A stretch of 64,000 nt of DNA from Foliamicus sp963666765 (GCA_963666765.1 OY762933.1:62001-126000); one strand, 5' to 3'. Positions 35,509-45,003 are shown, counted from the stretch's first letter. Program-made: numbers and translations. Notes: generated by a model from the letters alone, not told the origin.

Positions 35509-36660
35509 TCAAGCGTTGTCGCGCAATCCGCTGATGCCGCGCACGGGGCCGCTTGTTTCTCCGCCGGGCAGCAGCAACTCAAACTCCAGGCCGCGCAGGG
35601 CGGCGGGCCGATAGCCGGGCACGGTGTTGAAGCGCTTTCTTACGCTGTGGTGGATCAGCGGGAGTGCGTCGCGACAGGGCCGGTCGTTGTCATTCACGCA
35701 CACGCGCCGCGGCGCCTGGTCTCCGGCCTTCGCCACCAGTCCGCCGTGCTCGTGCAGCGTGCCGGTGGCCATGGGGTTGATGACGAAGTCGTCCACGTCC
35801 ATTTCGGGCAGGCCCTTGCCCTGGTCCTCGGCCAGACCCTGCTTTTCCAGCAGGCCGCGAATCGTGTCGCGGTCCCCGTCGTGAATTCGGATGCCGCCGC
35901 CCAGCGCCTTGCGGCACTCACCGATCATGAACTCCAGCGCCAGGTCCGACAGGCCGTCGTGCCAGTAGCCGCCGCCGATGTCGCTGTGCACGCCCGGGAA
36001 CCACACTTCCAGGATCCGGCCAGGGCGCGACTCGTCCCTGTTGATCAGCGTCGGCGTAAAGGTCACGCGGTCTTCGTCCAGTGAGACGATGTGAATCGCC
36101 CGCAGCACGCCGTCATGCAGCGTGCCATTCTCGAAGACGACGTCGGTGCTGATCTTCTCGCCCTTGCGATGGATGCCGTCCATCGCCGCAACCGTGTCGA
36201 ACACGCCGAGAAACGCAACTTCGCGACCGGGGTCTTCGCGCAGGATCGTGGCCACGAACTTGCGGGCCAGCGCGGCGCCTCGGCTGAAACCGAACACCGC
36301 CACGCGGTCGCCGTCTTCATACGCCTCGTCGAAATCCTCTTTCGCCTCACGCATGATCCGGGCGGCGTCGCCCCAGCGCGGCGCAAAGGCCATGTTCACC
36401 ACGCTGCGGCCCACGGAATACAGGCGGCCCACGAGCGGGATCCGCAACTTGCCTTCCCGCGTGCCGATGCCGTTGTAATAGAACGCACGTTGCCCGTCGC
36501 CGTCGGGCGTTTCCACGCCGGTCTCGCCCGACTCCAGTCCGCCGCCCATCAGAACGTGCAGCTTGAGCACGTTGCTGATGCTCTCGTCCTGGGCGAATTC
36601 GCCCGCGTCGCTCGGCTCGTTGCCCGTGCCGTCAAAGTTGAATACAAGTGTCCTGGCCAT
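35509..36660 (-). CDS. DUF2235 alpha/beta hydrolase (Tle1-like phospholipase fold)
   Basis: 383 residues, cytoplasmic. The start VFNFDGTGNEPSD, the nucleophile GFSRGAALARKFVA, VFDTVAAMDG and WFPGVHSDIGGGYW are DUF2235 signatures, the fold of type VI lipase effectors Tle1. No type VI genes are nearby. A second, 5'-truncated DUF2235 gene lies at 44050-45003. ATG 36660 has GAGGGG upstream. Confidence 0.88.
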   Translation of the reverse strand: MARTLVFNFDGTGNEPSDAGEFAQDESISNVLKLHVLMGGGLESGETGVETPDGDGQRAFYYNGIGTREGKLRIPLVGRLYSVGRSVVNMAFAPRWGDAARIMREAKEDFDEAYEDGDRVAVFGFSRGAALARKFVATILREDPGREVAFLGVFDTVAAMDGIHRKGEKISTDVVFENGTLHDGVLRAIHIVSLDEDRVTFTPTLINRDESRPGRILEVWFPGVHSDIGGGYWHDGLSDLALEFMIGECRKALGGGIRIHDGDRDTIRGLLEKQGLAEDQGKGLPEMDVDDFVINPMATGTLHEHGGLVAKAGDQAPRRVCVNDNDRPCRDALPLIHHSVRKRFNTVPGYRPAALRGLEFELLLPGGETSGPVRGISGLRDNA

Positions 36661-36898
36661 TGCGTCTGCCCCTCGCTTGCGGTGTTGTATGAGTTTCAAT
36701 AAGCCAGCTATGACTGGCTCTTTAGTCCGAAAGCATTATTACTTACAGGGATTTGTTGGCGCAACCAAGCGCAGGCGGAAACGGGCGCTTGTGGATCCTC
36801 GAACAGGATTGCGTAGCCGGCAAGGGCATTTCCGGATGATGGGACCACCGTCTTCTGACTTATGAGTCAAAATGATCGCAAAACCGGAGCGGAAAATT

Positions 36899-37462
36899 AT
36901 GCGAAGCTCAATTTGCGTCACGTTGGTCCTGCTTGTAGCCGCGTGCTCTCCCGGCGCCGTCGGAAATCAGGAAGCCAATGGCGCGGATCCTGCGGGCGAT
37001 GCGGCCTATGACGGGGTCTATTTCAAGCGGGGCAATGTCGTGGTTTCGGACCTGGACAGGGCCTGCAAGATCTGGATCGACCTGTTCGGCATGCAGATCG
37101 ATACCGTGTTCACCCAGGACGCCGATTCCCTGGCTTACGACCTGTTCAACGTTCCGAAGACGGCCCGCACGCGTTTCGCGACGCTCAACGCCGGTCCTGA
37201 GCAGATGCGCACCCTGGGGATCTACGAAGTCACCGGCGTGCCGATGGAAGCACAGGACGGGATCCGCCGGGGCAGCGTGGTGATCAATGCCAACGGCCGG
37301 CTGGACGCGATCAGGGCCGCCTTGCCCGGAATGGGCCTGAGCATGCTGCGCGAGAAAAAGCTCGTGACCGTCGATCAGCAGGTTGGGACCGAAACCGGCT
37401 TCTACGACTGGGACGGCAACCTCATCGTCCTCTACGAATTGCCGGACGCGCTCTCGCAATAG
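36899..37462 (+). CDS. VOC/glyoxalase-like lipoprotein
   Basis: 187 residues. The lipoprotein signal ends LLVAAC. The mature part has a VOC-like beta-alpha-beta pattern (GNVVVSDLDRACKIWIDLFG) and ends GFYDWDGNLIVLYELPD, with the usual late metal-ligand Glu position. The function is not clear; a membrane-tethered VOC protein is unusual. GGAGCGG precedes the ATG. Confidence 0.75.
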   Translation: MRSSICVTLVLLVAACSPGAVGNQEANGADPAGDAAYDGVYFKRGNVVVSDLDRACKIWIDLFGMQIDTVFTQDADSLAYDLFNVPKTARTRFATLNAGPEQMRTLGIYEVTGVPMEAQDGIRRGSVVINANGRLDAIRAALPGMGLSMLREKKLVTVDQQVGTETGFYDWDGNLIVLYELPDALSQ

Positions 37463-37619
37463 CGCCACCATTGCTGTAACAGGGAACCAGGTCAGTGCAG
37501 TGTCAGTTGTTGCCTTGGGACGCCGACGTCGCAGCGATTTTCCTCGGCTCCGACTCCCTCCCGCCCCGGCACGTAATTCCAGTAATTGCGGTTCGGAGAG
37601 CTGGCGCGGGGTTCGGTTC

Positions 37620-38591
37620 TCAGTCAACGTCGCGCGCCACGCGAAAACCGAAACCCGATCCCGCCGATTCCGCGCGTATGGGCAGGCGCGTCGCCACCCT
37701 CAACAAGCCGGGAAAACCGGCCCAGGACCCGCCTTTCGCCACCCACGCTCCGCAGGGGCGCATGTCATATGGAGTTCCATCCGCTGGCGCGTCCGCGTGA
37801 CCCGTGGCATAACAGTCCGCCGTCCATTCCGAGACATTGCCCCCAACATCGTAGAGACCGAAGGCGTTCGGCTCGAAGCTGGCGACGGGCGACGTGAACG
37901 CATACCCATCGTCGCAATCCGCGAACTGATCGTAAGGAATATCCGGGGCCACCTTGACGAATGCCTGGTCGGCGCCGTTTTGAAATGCGCAGGCTTGGGT
38001 CCAGTCTTCACCCCAGAACGCAGGGAACTTCGAATTGGCCCGCGCAGCATATTCCCATTCCGCCTCGCTGGGCAGGCGGTATGCCTGTCCCGTCCTGACG
38101 CTCAACCAGTCCAGGTAGGCCAGCATTTCGGCGCGCCGCAGGCACGGCGCCGGATGGTCATCGGAACCGCCGATGCTGTCATCACGCCAGGAGAGCCCCG
38201 GCTGCGTGGGCCAGCCCTCACTGGTGAGGTGAGAACAGCCCTCCAGGGTTTCAAAGCCCGTCTCTTCCACAAACTCCGCAAACTGGCCCCGCGTGACTTC
38301 AGTACGACCGATGGCATAGGAGCGGGCAATCGTGATCGTGGCGACCGGCGCCTCCTGCGATGCCATGAGTTCGGGCATGCCCCAGGCCAGCCCCTCGGCC
38401 TTTTCCGCACCCATGACGAAAGTGCCGCCCGCCGGAATCACGACAAGCTCGGGACAGGATTCGCAGTCCCTGACGATAACGGGCTCCGCCAATACGCATA
38501 CGGCGTTCAGCAACATACAGACGAAGACCGCAAACCCCAGGCTCATGGGGTGGGAAGCGATGGAGCTGCCGCTCCTGCGCGGCTGGTTCAC
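37620..38591 (-). CDS. FGE-sulfatase-fold protein without catalytic cysteines (3 of 3)
   Basis: Up to 323 residues from GTG 38591, which overlaps the PIN toxin stop as GTGA. ATG 38546 would start directly at a signal peptide (MSLGFAVFVCMLLNAVC) and may be the true start. Blocks: VRDCESCPELVVIPAGGTFV, LPSEAEWEYAARAN, GGNVSEWTADC. Segment KGGSWAGFPGLLRVATRLP lacks the catalytic cysteines. It ends FGFRVARDVD, like the first copy. Confidence 0.83.
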   Translation of the reverse strand: MNQPRRSGSSIASHPMSLGFAVFVCMLLNAVCVLAEPVIVRDCESCPELVVIPAGGTFVMGAEKAEGLAWGMPELMASQEAPVATITIARSYAIGRTEVTRGQFAEFVEETGFETLEGCSHLTSEGWPTQPGLSWRDDSIGGSDDHPAPCLRRAEMLAYLDWLSVRTGQAYRLPSEAEWEYAARANSKFPAFWGEDWTQACAFQNGADQAFVKVAPDIPYDQFADCDDGYAFTSPVASFEPNAFGLYDVGGNVSEWTADCYATGHADAPADGTPYDMRPCGAWVAKGGSWAGFPGLLRVATRLPIRAESAGSGFGFRVARDVD

Positions 38592-39010
38592 CGGCTCTGC
38601 GGCGACGCCTGCGGCGCTGCGGTATGGGGCAACTGCAAGGCGTCCGCATCGAAGGTATAGACGGCATGAAGTCCGTCGTCGACCGGCGCCATCTTCAGCG
38701 CCTTGTGCACGATCAGGGCATCGGCGAAGTCCGCTTCGGTTTCGCGATAGGCCTGCAAGGCGCTGAAGATCACTTCATCGTTCTCGAAGCGCACGTTGGG
38801 TTCCTGCAGCAGACTCCCCACGAAAGCGATGACGTCGGTCCTGGCTGCCCGGTAGCGCCGCCCGAGCAGAGTCCACACGGCTTCCGCCAGCACGACATCC
38901 GTAATGAGAACGCGCTCACCGCTTTCGAACAGCTGACGCGCTTCTTGCGCCTGCGTGGCGTCGTCGCGCAGGAGGTACCGCAGCAGAACGTTTGTGTCGA
39001 CCGCGATCAC
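38588..39010 (-). CDS. PIN-domain toxin (VapC-like)
   Basis: 140 residues. Acidic residues of the PIN nuclease site: AVDTNVLLRYLLRDD near the start, LAEAVWTLLGRRY, and EADFADALIVHKA. These toxins cut RNA. The ATG overlaps the antitoxin stop as ATGA. Confidence 0.9.
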   Translation of the reverse strand: MIAVDTNVLLRYLLRDDATQAQEARQLFESGERVLITDVVLAEAVWTLLGRRYRAARTDVIAFVGSLLQEPNVRFENDEVIFSALQAYRETEADFADALIVHKALKMAPVDDGLHAVYTFDADALQLPHTAAPQASPQSR

Positions 39011-39243
39011 GACGTGCGCGCGCGTTTCGCTTCAAATGCGTCCTGACGCGACTGCTCTTCGGACACCGTCTCGTCCGACTCAAGATGCTCAAGACATCCC
39101 CACGCGCTTCCGGGCGCCTGGCGAACGATCGTTATACGCCGGTCGGAAACAAAGCTGCGGTACTCGTCTCCGGGCCTGATGCCGGCCAGGCGGCATTGAT
39201 GGGCGGGAAGAGTGATCTGGCGCTTGGCACTGACCTTGGGCAT
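39007..39243 (-). CDS. AbrB-family antitoxin (VapB-like)
   Basis: 78 residues with an AbrB/SpoVT-type start KVSAKRQITLPAHQCRLAGI and RPGDEYRSFV. It should bind both its operator and the PIN toxin encoded downstream through its acidic tail. Confidence 0.87.
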   Translation of the reverse strand: MPKVSAKRQITLPAHQCRLAGIRPGDEYRSFVSDRRITIVRQAPGSAWGCLEHLESDETVSEEQSRQDAFEAKRARTS

Positions 39244-39279
39244 GATCGGTTTCCACGAATCTGGCTATTGGGGTAGGGA

Positions 39280-39308
39280 ATTATAGATATGTCTTTACCT
39301 TTCATCAA
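39280..39308 (-). promoter_or_regulatory. Promoter of the AbrB-PIN module
   Basis: On the minus strand TTGATG and TATAAT are separated by 17 bases, a good sigma-70 promoter about 37 bp from the antitoxin ATG. CTTTAC and GTAAAG form an inverted repeat around the -35 region and are a likely autoregulatory operator. Confidence 0.6.
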
Positions 39309-39455
39309 TATGTAAAGAAGAAACTGTAAAGAACAAACCTAAGTGGCAAGAGCCAAGCGCCCGGCGCATGGACGCAAGCCCCTGATTCGACAGCATTGGA
39401 ACGAACGTTGCGCGCCGGTTTAGCATGGGAGCAATAGCACCCCGGGAGGTTCGAC

Positions 39456-39821
39456 ATGGGTTATATCGATGGTTTCGTGTTGGCGGTTCCGACCGCCAAC
39501 AAGCAGGCTTTCATCGAGCACGCGCGCGGCTTCGATGGCCTTTTGATCGAGCTCGGCGCCACCCGCGTGGTCGAATGCTGGGGCGACGACGTGCCCGACG
39601 GCAAGCACACCGATTTCCGCAAGGCGGTCAAGGCGAAAGATGACGAAACGGTTGCCTTTTCCTGGATCGAGTGGCCCGACAAGGCGACGCGCGACAAGGC
39701 GATGGCGCGGATGGACGAGCTGGCGAAGACCGACAGCCGGTTCGATCCGGACAAAAACCCGATCCCGTTCGACGGCAAGCGGATGATCTTCGGCGGATTC
39801 GACACGGTCTATGAGATTTGA
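39456..39821 (+). CDS. DUF1428 family protein
   Basis: 121 residues, cytoplasmic. It is recognised by MGYIDGFVLAVPTANKQAF, VVECWGDDVPDGKHTDF and the end KRMIFGGFDTVYEI. The family is a ferredoxin-like (ABM-type) fold of unknown function. GGGAGG precedes the ATG. It stands alone between toxin-antitoxin modules. Confidence 0.9.
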   Translation: MGYIDGFVLAVPTANKQAFIEHARGFDGLLIELGATRVVECWGDDVPDGKHTDFRKAVKAKDDETVAFSWIEWPDKATRDKAMARMDELAKTDSRFDPDKNPIPFDGKRMIFGGFDTVYEI

Positions 39822-40004
39822 GCCGGCCCGGGCGAAGGACCCGAACATGGGTTACCGAATGATCAACGCCCGCTCCAGAACACGGCGCCGGGCGACGCTA
39901 TCGAAGCCTGCACCGTGCTGACCACCTTGGCATTTTCAGGACTAACGGAGTGCGGTAGGAATGCCAATCTTCAAGACATTTCCACCTCGCGATGACTTTG
40001 TATT

Positions 40005-40035
40005 CTTGTTCCTACAACAAGTTCCTGCATAATAT
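40005..40035 (+). promoter_or_regulatory. Promoter/operator of the UPF0175-DUF3368 module
   Basis: CTTGTT and AACAAG form an inverted repeat (40005-40021) overlapping a -35-like TTGTTC; TAATAT at 40030-40035 is a -10-like element 18 bases later. The start codon at 40043 lies only 7 bases after it, so the mRNA would be leaderless or nearly so. Confidence 0.5.
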
Positions 40036-40042
40036 GGGACTT

Positions 40043-40408
40043 ATGAAAGCCTTCAGCGTACGTGAACTGAAGAACAACCCGTCCGTGGCGCTTCGCGCGG
40101 CGCGTGAGGATCCTGTCATGGTGCTGAACCGCCACAAACCCCAGGCTCTGCTCGTGCATCTCGACGACGATACGCTGCTGGCGGAGCCCGGTATCCGGCG
40201 GGCGCTCGCCACGGCCCTGTATCGGGACCAGAGCCTGTCTCTTGGCCACGCCGCACGATTCGCCGGTCTCGCGATTGGCGATTTCGTCAGCCATTTGTCT
40301 CGTAAAGGAATTCCCGTAGTAAGAGGAACCGCAGAAAGCGTGCATGAGGACACGGAGGTAATCACCGCATGGCGGAAAGGCTCGTCGCAGCAGACGCCAG
40401 CCCCCTGA
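40043..40408 (+). CDS. Phd/UPF0175-type antitoxin
   Basis: 121 residues. The N-terminus MKAFSVRELKNNPSVALRAA is Phd/YefM-like. The later part SLGHAARFAGLAIGDFVSHL is the UPF0175 helix-turn-helix seen in antitoxins of DUF3368 toxins. ATG 40043 is chosen because the longer frame runs through the promoter. The toxin gene starts 40 bases before its end. Confidence 0.82.
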   Translation: MKAFSVRELKNNPSVALRAAREDPVMVLNRHKPQALLVHLDDDTLLAEPGIRRALATALYRDQSLSLGHAARFAGLAIGDFVSHLSRKGIPVVRGTAESVHEDTEVITAWRKGSSQQTPAP

Positions 40409-40863
40409 CCGGGCTGGCTGCGGCCGGGGCGTTCCATCTGCTCCGGACACTGTTTGATCAAATCACCGTAACGGCAGCGGTTCGCGACGAGGTGTTGGCC
40501 GGCAGTCAACTGCCAGGCGCCGACGAGCTCGCGGAGGCCATTCGCGACGGGTGGATCAATGTTGTTGACGTTCCTCCTGACTTGATCATATTCGCTAACC
40601 TTGACGCTGGAGAAGCGAGCACGCTCACTCTGGCGATCAGGCACGCGGGACCCTGCCTCGTCCTGATGGATGAACCAGCTGGTCGTTCGTACGCTCAACG
40701 GCACGGCATAACCGTAACCGGTCTGGCTGGTATGTTGGTTGCGGCCAAGAATGCACGCTTAGTGCACAGCGTTCGGCCATTACTTGAGCGCTTGCTGGCC
40801 AGCGGATTCAGGCTTTCGGACGAGATAATCAGCGCCATTCTTGTACAGGCTGAAGAAGACTAG
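40369..40863 (+). CDS. DUF3368 PIN-like toxin
   Basis: 164 residues. PIN-fold signs: VAADASPLTGLAAAGAFHLL, DAGEASTLTLAIRHAG and VLMDEPAGRSYAQRHG (acidic metal ligands). The pair UPF0175-DUF3368 is a known toxin-antitoxin combination. GGAGGT lies about 14 bases upstream of the ATG, inside the antitoxin gene. Confidence 0.87.
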   Translation: MAERLVAADASPLTGLAAAGAFHLLRTLFDQITVTAAVRDEVLAGSQLPGADELAEAIRDGWINVVDVPPDLIIFANLDAGEASTLTLAIRHAGPCLVLMDEPAGRSYAQRHGITVTGLAGMLVAAKNARLVHSVRPLLERLLASGFRLSDEIISAILVQAEED

Positions 40864-40906
40864 CAGCAACACGCACAATTTCGCGCTTGGCGGTGGGGTG
40901 GATGTG

Positions 40907-41235
40907 TCAGGCAATGGCAATGACTTGGGACTGGCCGTCGGTGGTGCAGGTGAGGACGGGGGTTAGCGGTTCGGCGTGTTGACCGGACAGCTCGCGCAGC
41001 GAGGCGAGGAAGGCGACTGCGATAGGGGAGAGGTCCTCGCGGGCGAGGCCGACCAGGGGGCCGCGGGCATGGGTCCAGGATCGAAGATCCGCGAGCATTT
41101 CCGAGTGAAGATTGCGCGCTTCGTCCAAGAGTGATTTGTCCGCAGTGCGGTTGCGACGTTCCAGTTCCAGGCGAAGGTCATTCAACTGCTGCCAGCGATT
41201 GATGAAGTTTGCCAATTCCTTCTCGGTCATCCTAG
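40907..41235 (-). pseudogene. 3' part of an IS-interrupted gene of unknown function
   Basis: About 109 codons, including EKELANFINRWQQLNDLRLE and ending GQSQVIAIA. A start at 41230 would be artificial. If the IS at 41237-42847 and one CTAG are removed, the frame runs unbroken from LNYTDA on the other side into RMTEKELANF. It is therefore the C-terminus of the gene at 42852-44049. Confidence 0.75.
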
Positions 41236-41236
41236 C

Positions 41237-42847
41237 AGCCTGTCGGGCTTAGGGTTGCCGTAGTGGGTTGCGGTGCCGCTCCCCACGGCCTCGAATGGCC
41301 GCCCTGGGGACCGCATTCGACGGGCGGGAAATTCCGGCAACCCGGCCAGCGCCCTCCCGGGGTTCCCGGAAGCCGACGAAAGCGCCCCAGGAGGCCGAAA
41401 CAGGCAGATACGACTCGCCGGATCATCGGTTTACGCCATTTTCAAGCGGTGCAATCGCTTGCAGTTGTAGGCCAGCGTCACCAGGGCCCACTCGCCCTCC
41501 ACCTTGTTCCGGCCCCGAAGCAAAAACCGCCGAAATCCCATCGCCTCCTTCACGATCCCGAACACCGGCTCCACCGTCTGCTTGCGCAAGCGATACAGCG
41601 CCCGGTTCTCTTCTGTTTCCATCTTCTCCTTCATCCGCTTGAGCCATTCCGCCTTCGGCTCCTTCGCCGCCTGGCCTTCAACCGGTGGACGAAAATCATG
41701 CGCACGGCGACGATCCTCCGTCCCGACCGCCACCAGAACCTTAAGGCCCCGGCCTTCCAGCCGCGCCACCTGCGAACCCGACGCATAGCCGTTGTCCGCC
41801 AACACCCGGCCGGGTTCGCCCAACGCCTTGGGAATCGTCTCCACATCCGCAACCAACTCGCGCCTATCGCTCGCGCAGGAACTCACCCGCGAACCCAAAA
41901 CCAACTGGCTTCCGTGCGCATCCACCACCGCCTGCGCGTTATACGCCTGACGCCATTCGCTGCGTTTGTTCTTGCGCATCAGCGCACTGTCCGAATCCGT
42001 CAGGTTGATCTGCTCCTCCGGCCTCGGCTCCTTACCCGGCTCCTTGATCTTCGCGCCCTTGGCGCGGCCCTCGCGCTTGTCGCGCGCCGCCACCTTGCGC
42101 TCATACGCCGCCCGATCCAACGCCGCCTGCGAACGCGCACGGCGATCCAACTTGGCGCACGCCCGATCCAGCTTCGCCTTCAGCTTCTCGCGACGCCGCA
42201 AATCTTCCGGCAAACTCTCCGCATCCGGCCCCGACTGCGCATCCGCACGCTCCGCGCGGCCCAGCAAGTCCTCAATCTCTCCGCGCAACTGCTCCCGAAG
42301 CGCATGGGCGCGATCCCGACGGAGGCTGTTGCGCTTGCTCGCGTTGGCGTCCACCTTCGTCCCGTCCACGCTCACCGTGCCCACCTTCAGCAACTGCAAC
42401 TCCCGCGCCATCAGCAATACCCGCAAAAACGCCTCCCCCACCGCCTCGAAGTTCTCCCGCCGAAACGTGCAGATCGTGTCATGATCCGGATGACAGTTCG
42501 CTGTCACATACCGAACCCCAATGTCCCGATACGTCGCCCGCTCGATCCGACGCGAACCGAATATCCCGTGCGCGTAGCAGTAAATCAAAAGCGCCAGCAT
42601 CATCCGCGGGTGATACTGCGCCGAACCCGTGCCCCGCTCGTTCACCTTGAACGATTCCATCGGAATCCGCTCCACCGCCTCCAGAACAAAATGCGCCAAG
42701 TCGTCCGACGCAACCCACTCGCGAAGGTCCGGAGGCAAAAGGTAGGCTTGGCTCGAATCCCGCTCCACAAACTTCGGCATCTCGATTACCCTATGGCCTG
42801 GACCGACCCAATTGTAAGAAAATACAGCCCCTAAGTCCGACAGGCTG
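41237..42847 (-). mobile_element. IS1182-like insertion sequence A
   Basis: 1611 bp between CTAG at 41233-41236 and CTAG at 42848-42851. Terminal inverted repeats start CAGCCTGTCGGGCTTAGGG and, at the other end, CAGCCTGTCGGACTTAGGG. It carries one transposase gene. Clean frame restoration of the host gene supports a 4-bp CTAG target duplication. The outermost bases CAGCC-GT-G resemble the MITE ends. Confidence 0.9.
41431..42780 (-). CDS. IS1182-family DDE transposase
   Basis: 449 residues from ATG 42780 (MPKFVERDSSQAYLLPPDLR). The N-terminal DUF772-like part HPRMMLALLIYCYAHGIFGS is followed by the DDE domain: VSVDGTKVDANASKRN, INLTDSDSALMRKNKRSEW, VLADNGYASGSQ and the Glu region KQTVEPVFGIVKEAMGFRRF. 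It appears intact. The frame is open upstream through the IS end into the host gene fragment, giving a chimeric reading frame of more than 800 codons. Confidence 0.9.
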   Translation of the reverse strand: MPKFVERDSSQAYLLPPDLREWVASDDLAHFVLEAVERIPMESFKVNERGTGSAQYHPRMMLALLIYCYAHGIFGSRRIERATYRDIGVRYVTANCHPDHDTICTFRRENFEAVGEAFLRVLLMARELQLLKVGTVSVDGTKVDANASKRNSLRRDRAHALREQLRGEIEDLLGRAERADAQSGPDAESLPEDLRRREKLKAKLDRACAKLDRRARSQAALDRAAYERKVAARDKREGRAKGAKIKEPGKEPRPEEQINLTDSDSALMRKNKRSEWRQAYNAQAVVDAHGSQLVLGSRVSSCASDRRELVADVETIPKALGEPGRVLADNGYASGSQVARLEGRGLKVLVAVGTEDRRRAHDFRPPVEGQAAKEPKAEWLKRMKEKMETEENRALYRLRKQTVEPVFGIVKEAMGFRRFLLRGRNKVEGEWALVTLAYNCKRLHRLKMA

Positions 42848-42851
42848 CTAG

Positions 42852-44049
42852 CGTCCGTGTAGTTCAGTTGAACCGCCAATGCGTCCGCCGACTCGGTGGC
42901 GGTCACGAAGTTCAACAGACTGTCCACGCGCATCGACTGCTTCTCGCCGAAAGCGACCGCTTCCTCCGAGACTGATGCTTCCGCTTCAAGAACATTGATC
43001 TGTCCGCCCAGGTCATGCTCCACCTTGATCTGCGCCGAGAGCTTGCGCTCGGAACCCAATTCCAGGCCGAACAGGTTGAACGTAATCCCGGACTCTTCGT
43101 CATCGTCGAACACCTGCTTGAATACGCTGTCCCGCAGAGTAATGGCGCCGTCCGGGCTGTCGGCGGCAGCCTTCATCGCTGCCCGGAAGTCTCCGGCCAG
43201 CATCTCGCGATAGAGCTCCCCCGCCTGCGCATTCTCCGGATTCAGGTCGAATACCAGCAGCGCTTTCGTCTTGCTCTCGCGAACCACGACCCGCGCAAAT
43301 CGCGCCGCGAGCTTTGCTTTCGCCACGCCGTTAACTGCACCCTGGAGTCGTTCTTCCATCGCGCGGTAATGGGTCAGCAGCTTCTTGAAAGGCGACATCA
43401 AAGCCGCCGCCGTTTTGTCCACCTCCGCCGCCGCATCCTCGCGGGCTTCGGCAAACTGCGCCAACGCTGCAGCAATGGTCTCGGTGCTCCCCTGGACCTC
43501 CAGCACTACCGCGAGTTTCTCTTCCATTTCGTCGTTCAGCGATTCAAGAGCGTCGCGCGCTTTGCGCCTCACCAGCTTGGCGATATCGTCTGCACGATCC
43601 GACGCAAATTCGACCGTCGCAAAGGCTTTTTCAAGGACGGCATCGACCTCGCCGTCCAGCACTTTTGCCCAGTTTTCCGTCCTCAAGCGCGTCGCGTCCA
43701 ACACGGCGCCAGCCAGACCCTCGGCCAGACCCTCCGCGTCACGACTGCCGAATACAACGCCCAGCAATTTTTGCGCCGGAGCGTCCAGCGACTTCATTTT
43801 TTCCTTGAGTTTCTGCTCGAATATCTTGCTCGGCTGCGAATACGTACTGACCAGCTCTTCAAGCCCCTCGGGCAACTCCGTGATTCTTTGCATCACGGGC
43901 GCCACCGCCTTTTGCAGCCCGCGCACCCGCACGTCCGCACCCAGCGACAGCGACCGCCGGTTCCTTTCCCAATCTGTGTCGGTCAGGCGCAACCGCAGCC
44001 GGCCACCCTTGATGCGTCGAATGCCGAGCTTGAAGCTGCCTTTCCGGGT
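42852..44049 (-). pseudogene. 5'-truncated, IS-interrupted gene of unknown function
   Basis: About 400 codons of real-looking protein, for example RKGSFKLGIRRIKGGRLRLR, QKLKEKMKSLDAPAQKLLGV and FNLFGLELGSERKLSAQIKV, with long Ala/Glu-rich helical stretches. I do not recognise the family. It lacks a start: the frame runs into the antisense of the DUF2235 fragment near 44049. Its C-terminus is cut off by insertion sequence A and continues at 41235-40907. Confidence 0.7.
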
Positions 44050-45003
44050 CCAATCAACCGCGTAACGCAAGCGATCCGGCCCGAGGATGACGACGGCGTA
44101 CAACAAGTCGTGTTTTACGACTGGGGCATCGGCAGCTACTACGCCAAGGTACGCGGCGGTGTAAGCGGCCTGGGTTTGATGAAGAACGTCCAGGACTGCT
44201 ACCGCTTCATCGTTCATAACTACGACGCCGGCGACGACATCTTCCTGTTCGGTTTCAGCCGTGGGGCCTATACCGTGCGGGCGCTGGGCGGGTTCCTCAA
44301 CAAGTGCGGAATCCTCAAACGCGGGAATGCGGAGATGATTCCCGACGCATTCGCCTTCTACAAGAAGAACTCGATCAAGCCAGGGTCGGCCGATGCCCAG
44401 GCCTGGCGCCGGGAGCACAGCGTCCGTTCCGAGAGCGGCTACCGCGGGATCGTCCGGTTCGTCGGGGTATGGGATACCGTCGGGGCGCTGGGCATCCCAA
44501 CCCGAGTGCTTGCATTTGTCGATCAGAACGATCTCTTTTATGACGTAGAGATCGGAACCAACGTGAAGGTGGCGCGCCACGCCGTAGCGATTGACGAAAA
44601 GCGGGAAGATTTCGAGCCGACCCTCTGGAGCGCAAAGGAGGCCATGAGCATGAAGCAGGTGTGGTTCGCGGGCGTACATGGCGATGTGGGCGGCGGCTGC
44701 AAACCAAGGGAAGGAAAACTCCTAAGTGATATCCCGCTGGCGTGGATGGCGCGCGAGGCGGAGGACCACGGCCTCTCATTCGAGCCACACTTGCGCCAAA
44801 GCCTGCTGGAAGATCACACTGCGGGCGCCCACCGTTCATATAAGGCGTTCTATAAGCTGCTCGGCGCAAAAGTGCGGAAGATTCCCGAGGGCTCTGCCGT
44901 GCACTCTTCAGTGAGGAGTCGTTACGAGGGACAACAAAAGCAGCCTGAGCCCCTGCGGAATTGGCTGGAAGCCAATAACGGCTGGGGGCCGATTGAAGAA
45001 TGA
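44050..45003 (+). pseudogene. 5'-truncated DUF2235 hydrolase
   Basis: About 317 codons. Homology begins at PINRVTQAIRPEDDDGVQQV, which corresponds to a point some tens of residues into DUF2235 proteins; the DGT start motif is missing. FLFGFSRGAYTVRALGGFL, GVWDTVGALGIP and VWFAGVHGDVGGGCK are present. It abuts the truncated gene on the other strand, so one deletion or rearrangement probably removed both 5' ends. Confidence 0.82.

Noticed and set aside
44050..44679. Upstream part of a 1082-codon minus-strand frame
   Set aside because: It is antisense to the DUF2235 fragment; only the part after about 44049 reads like a protein.
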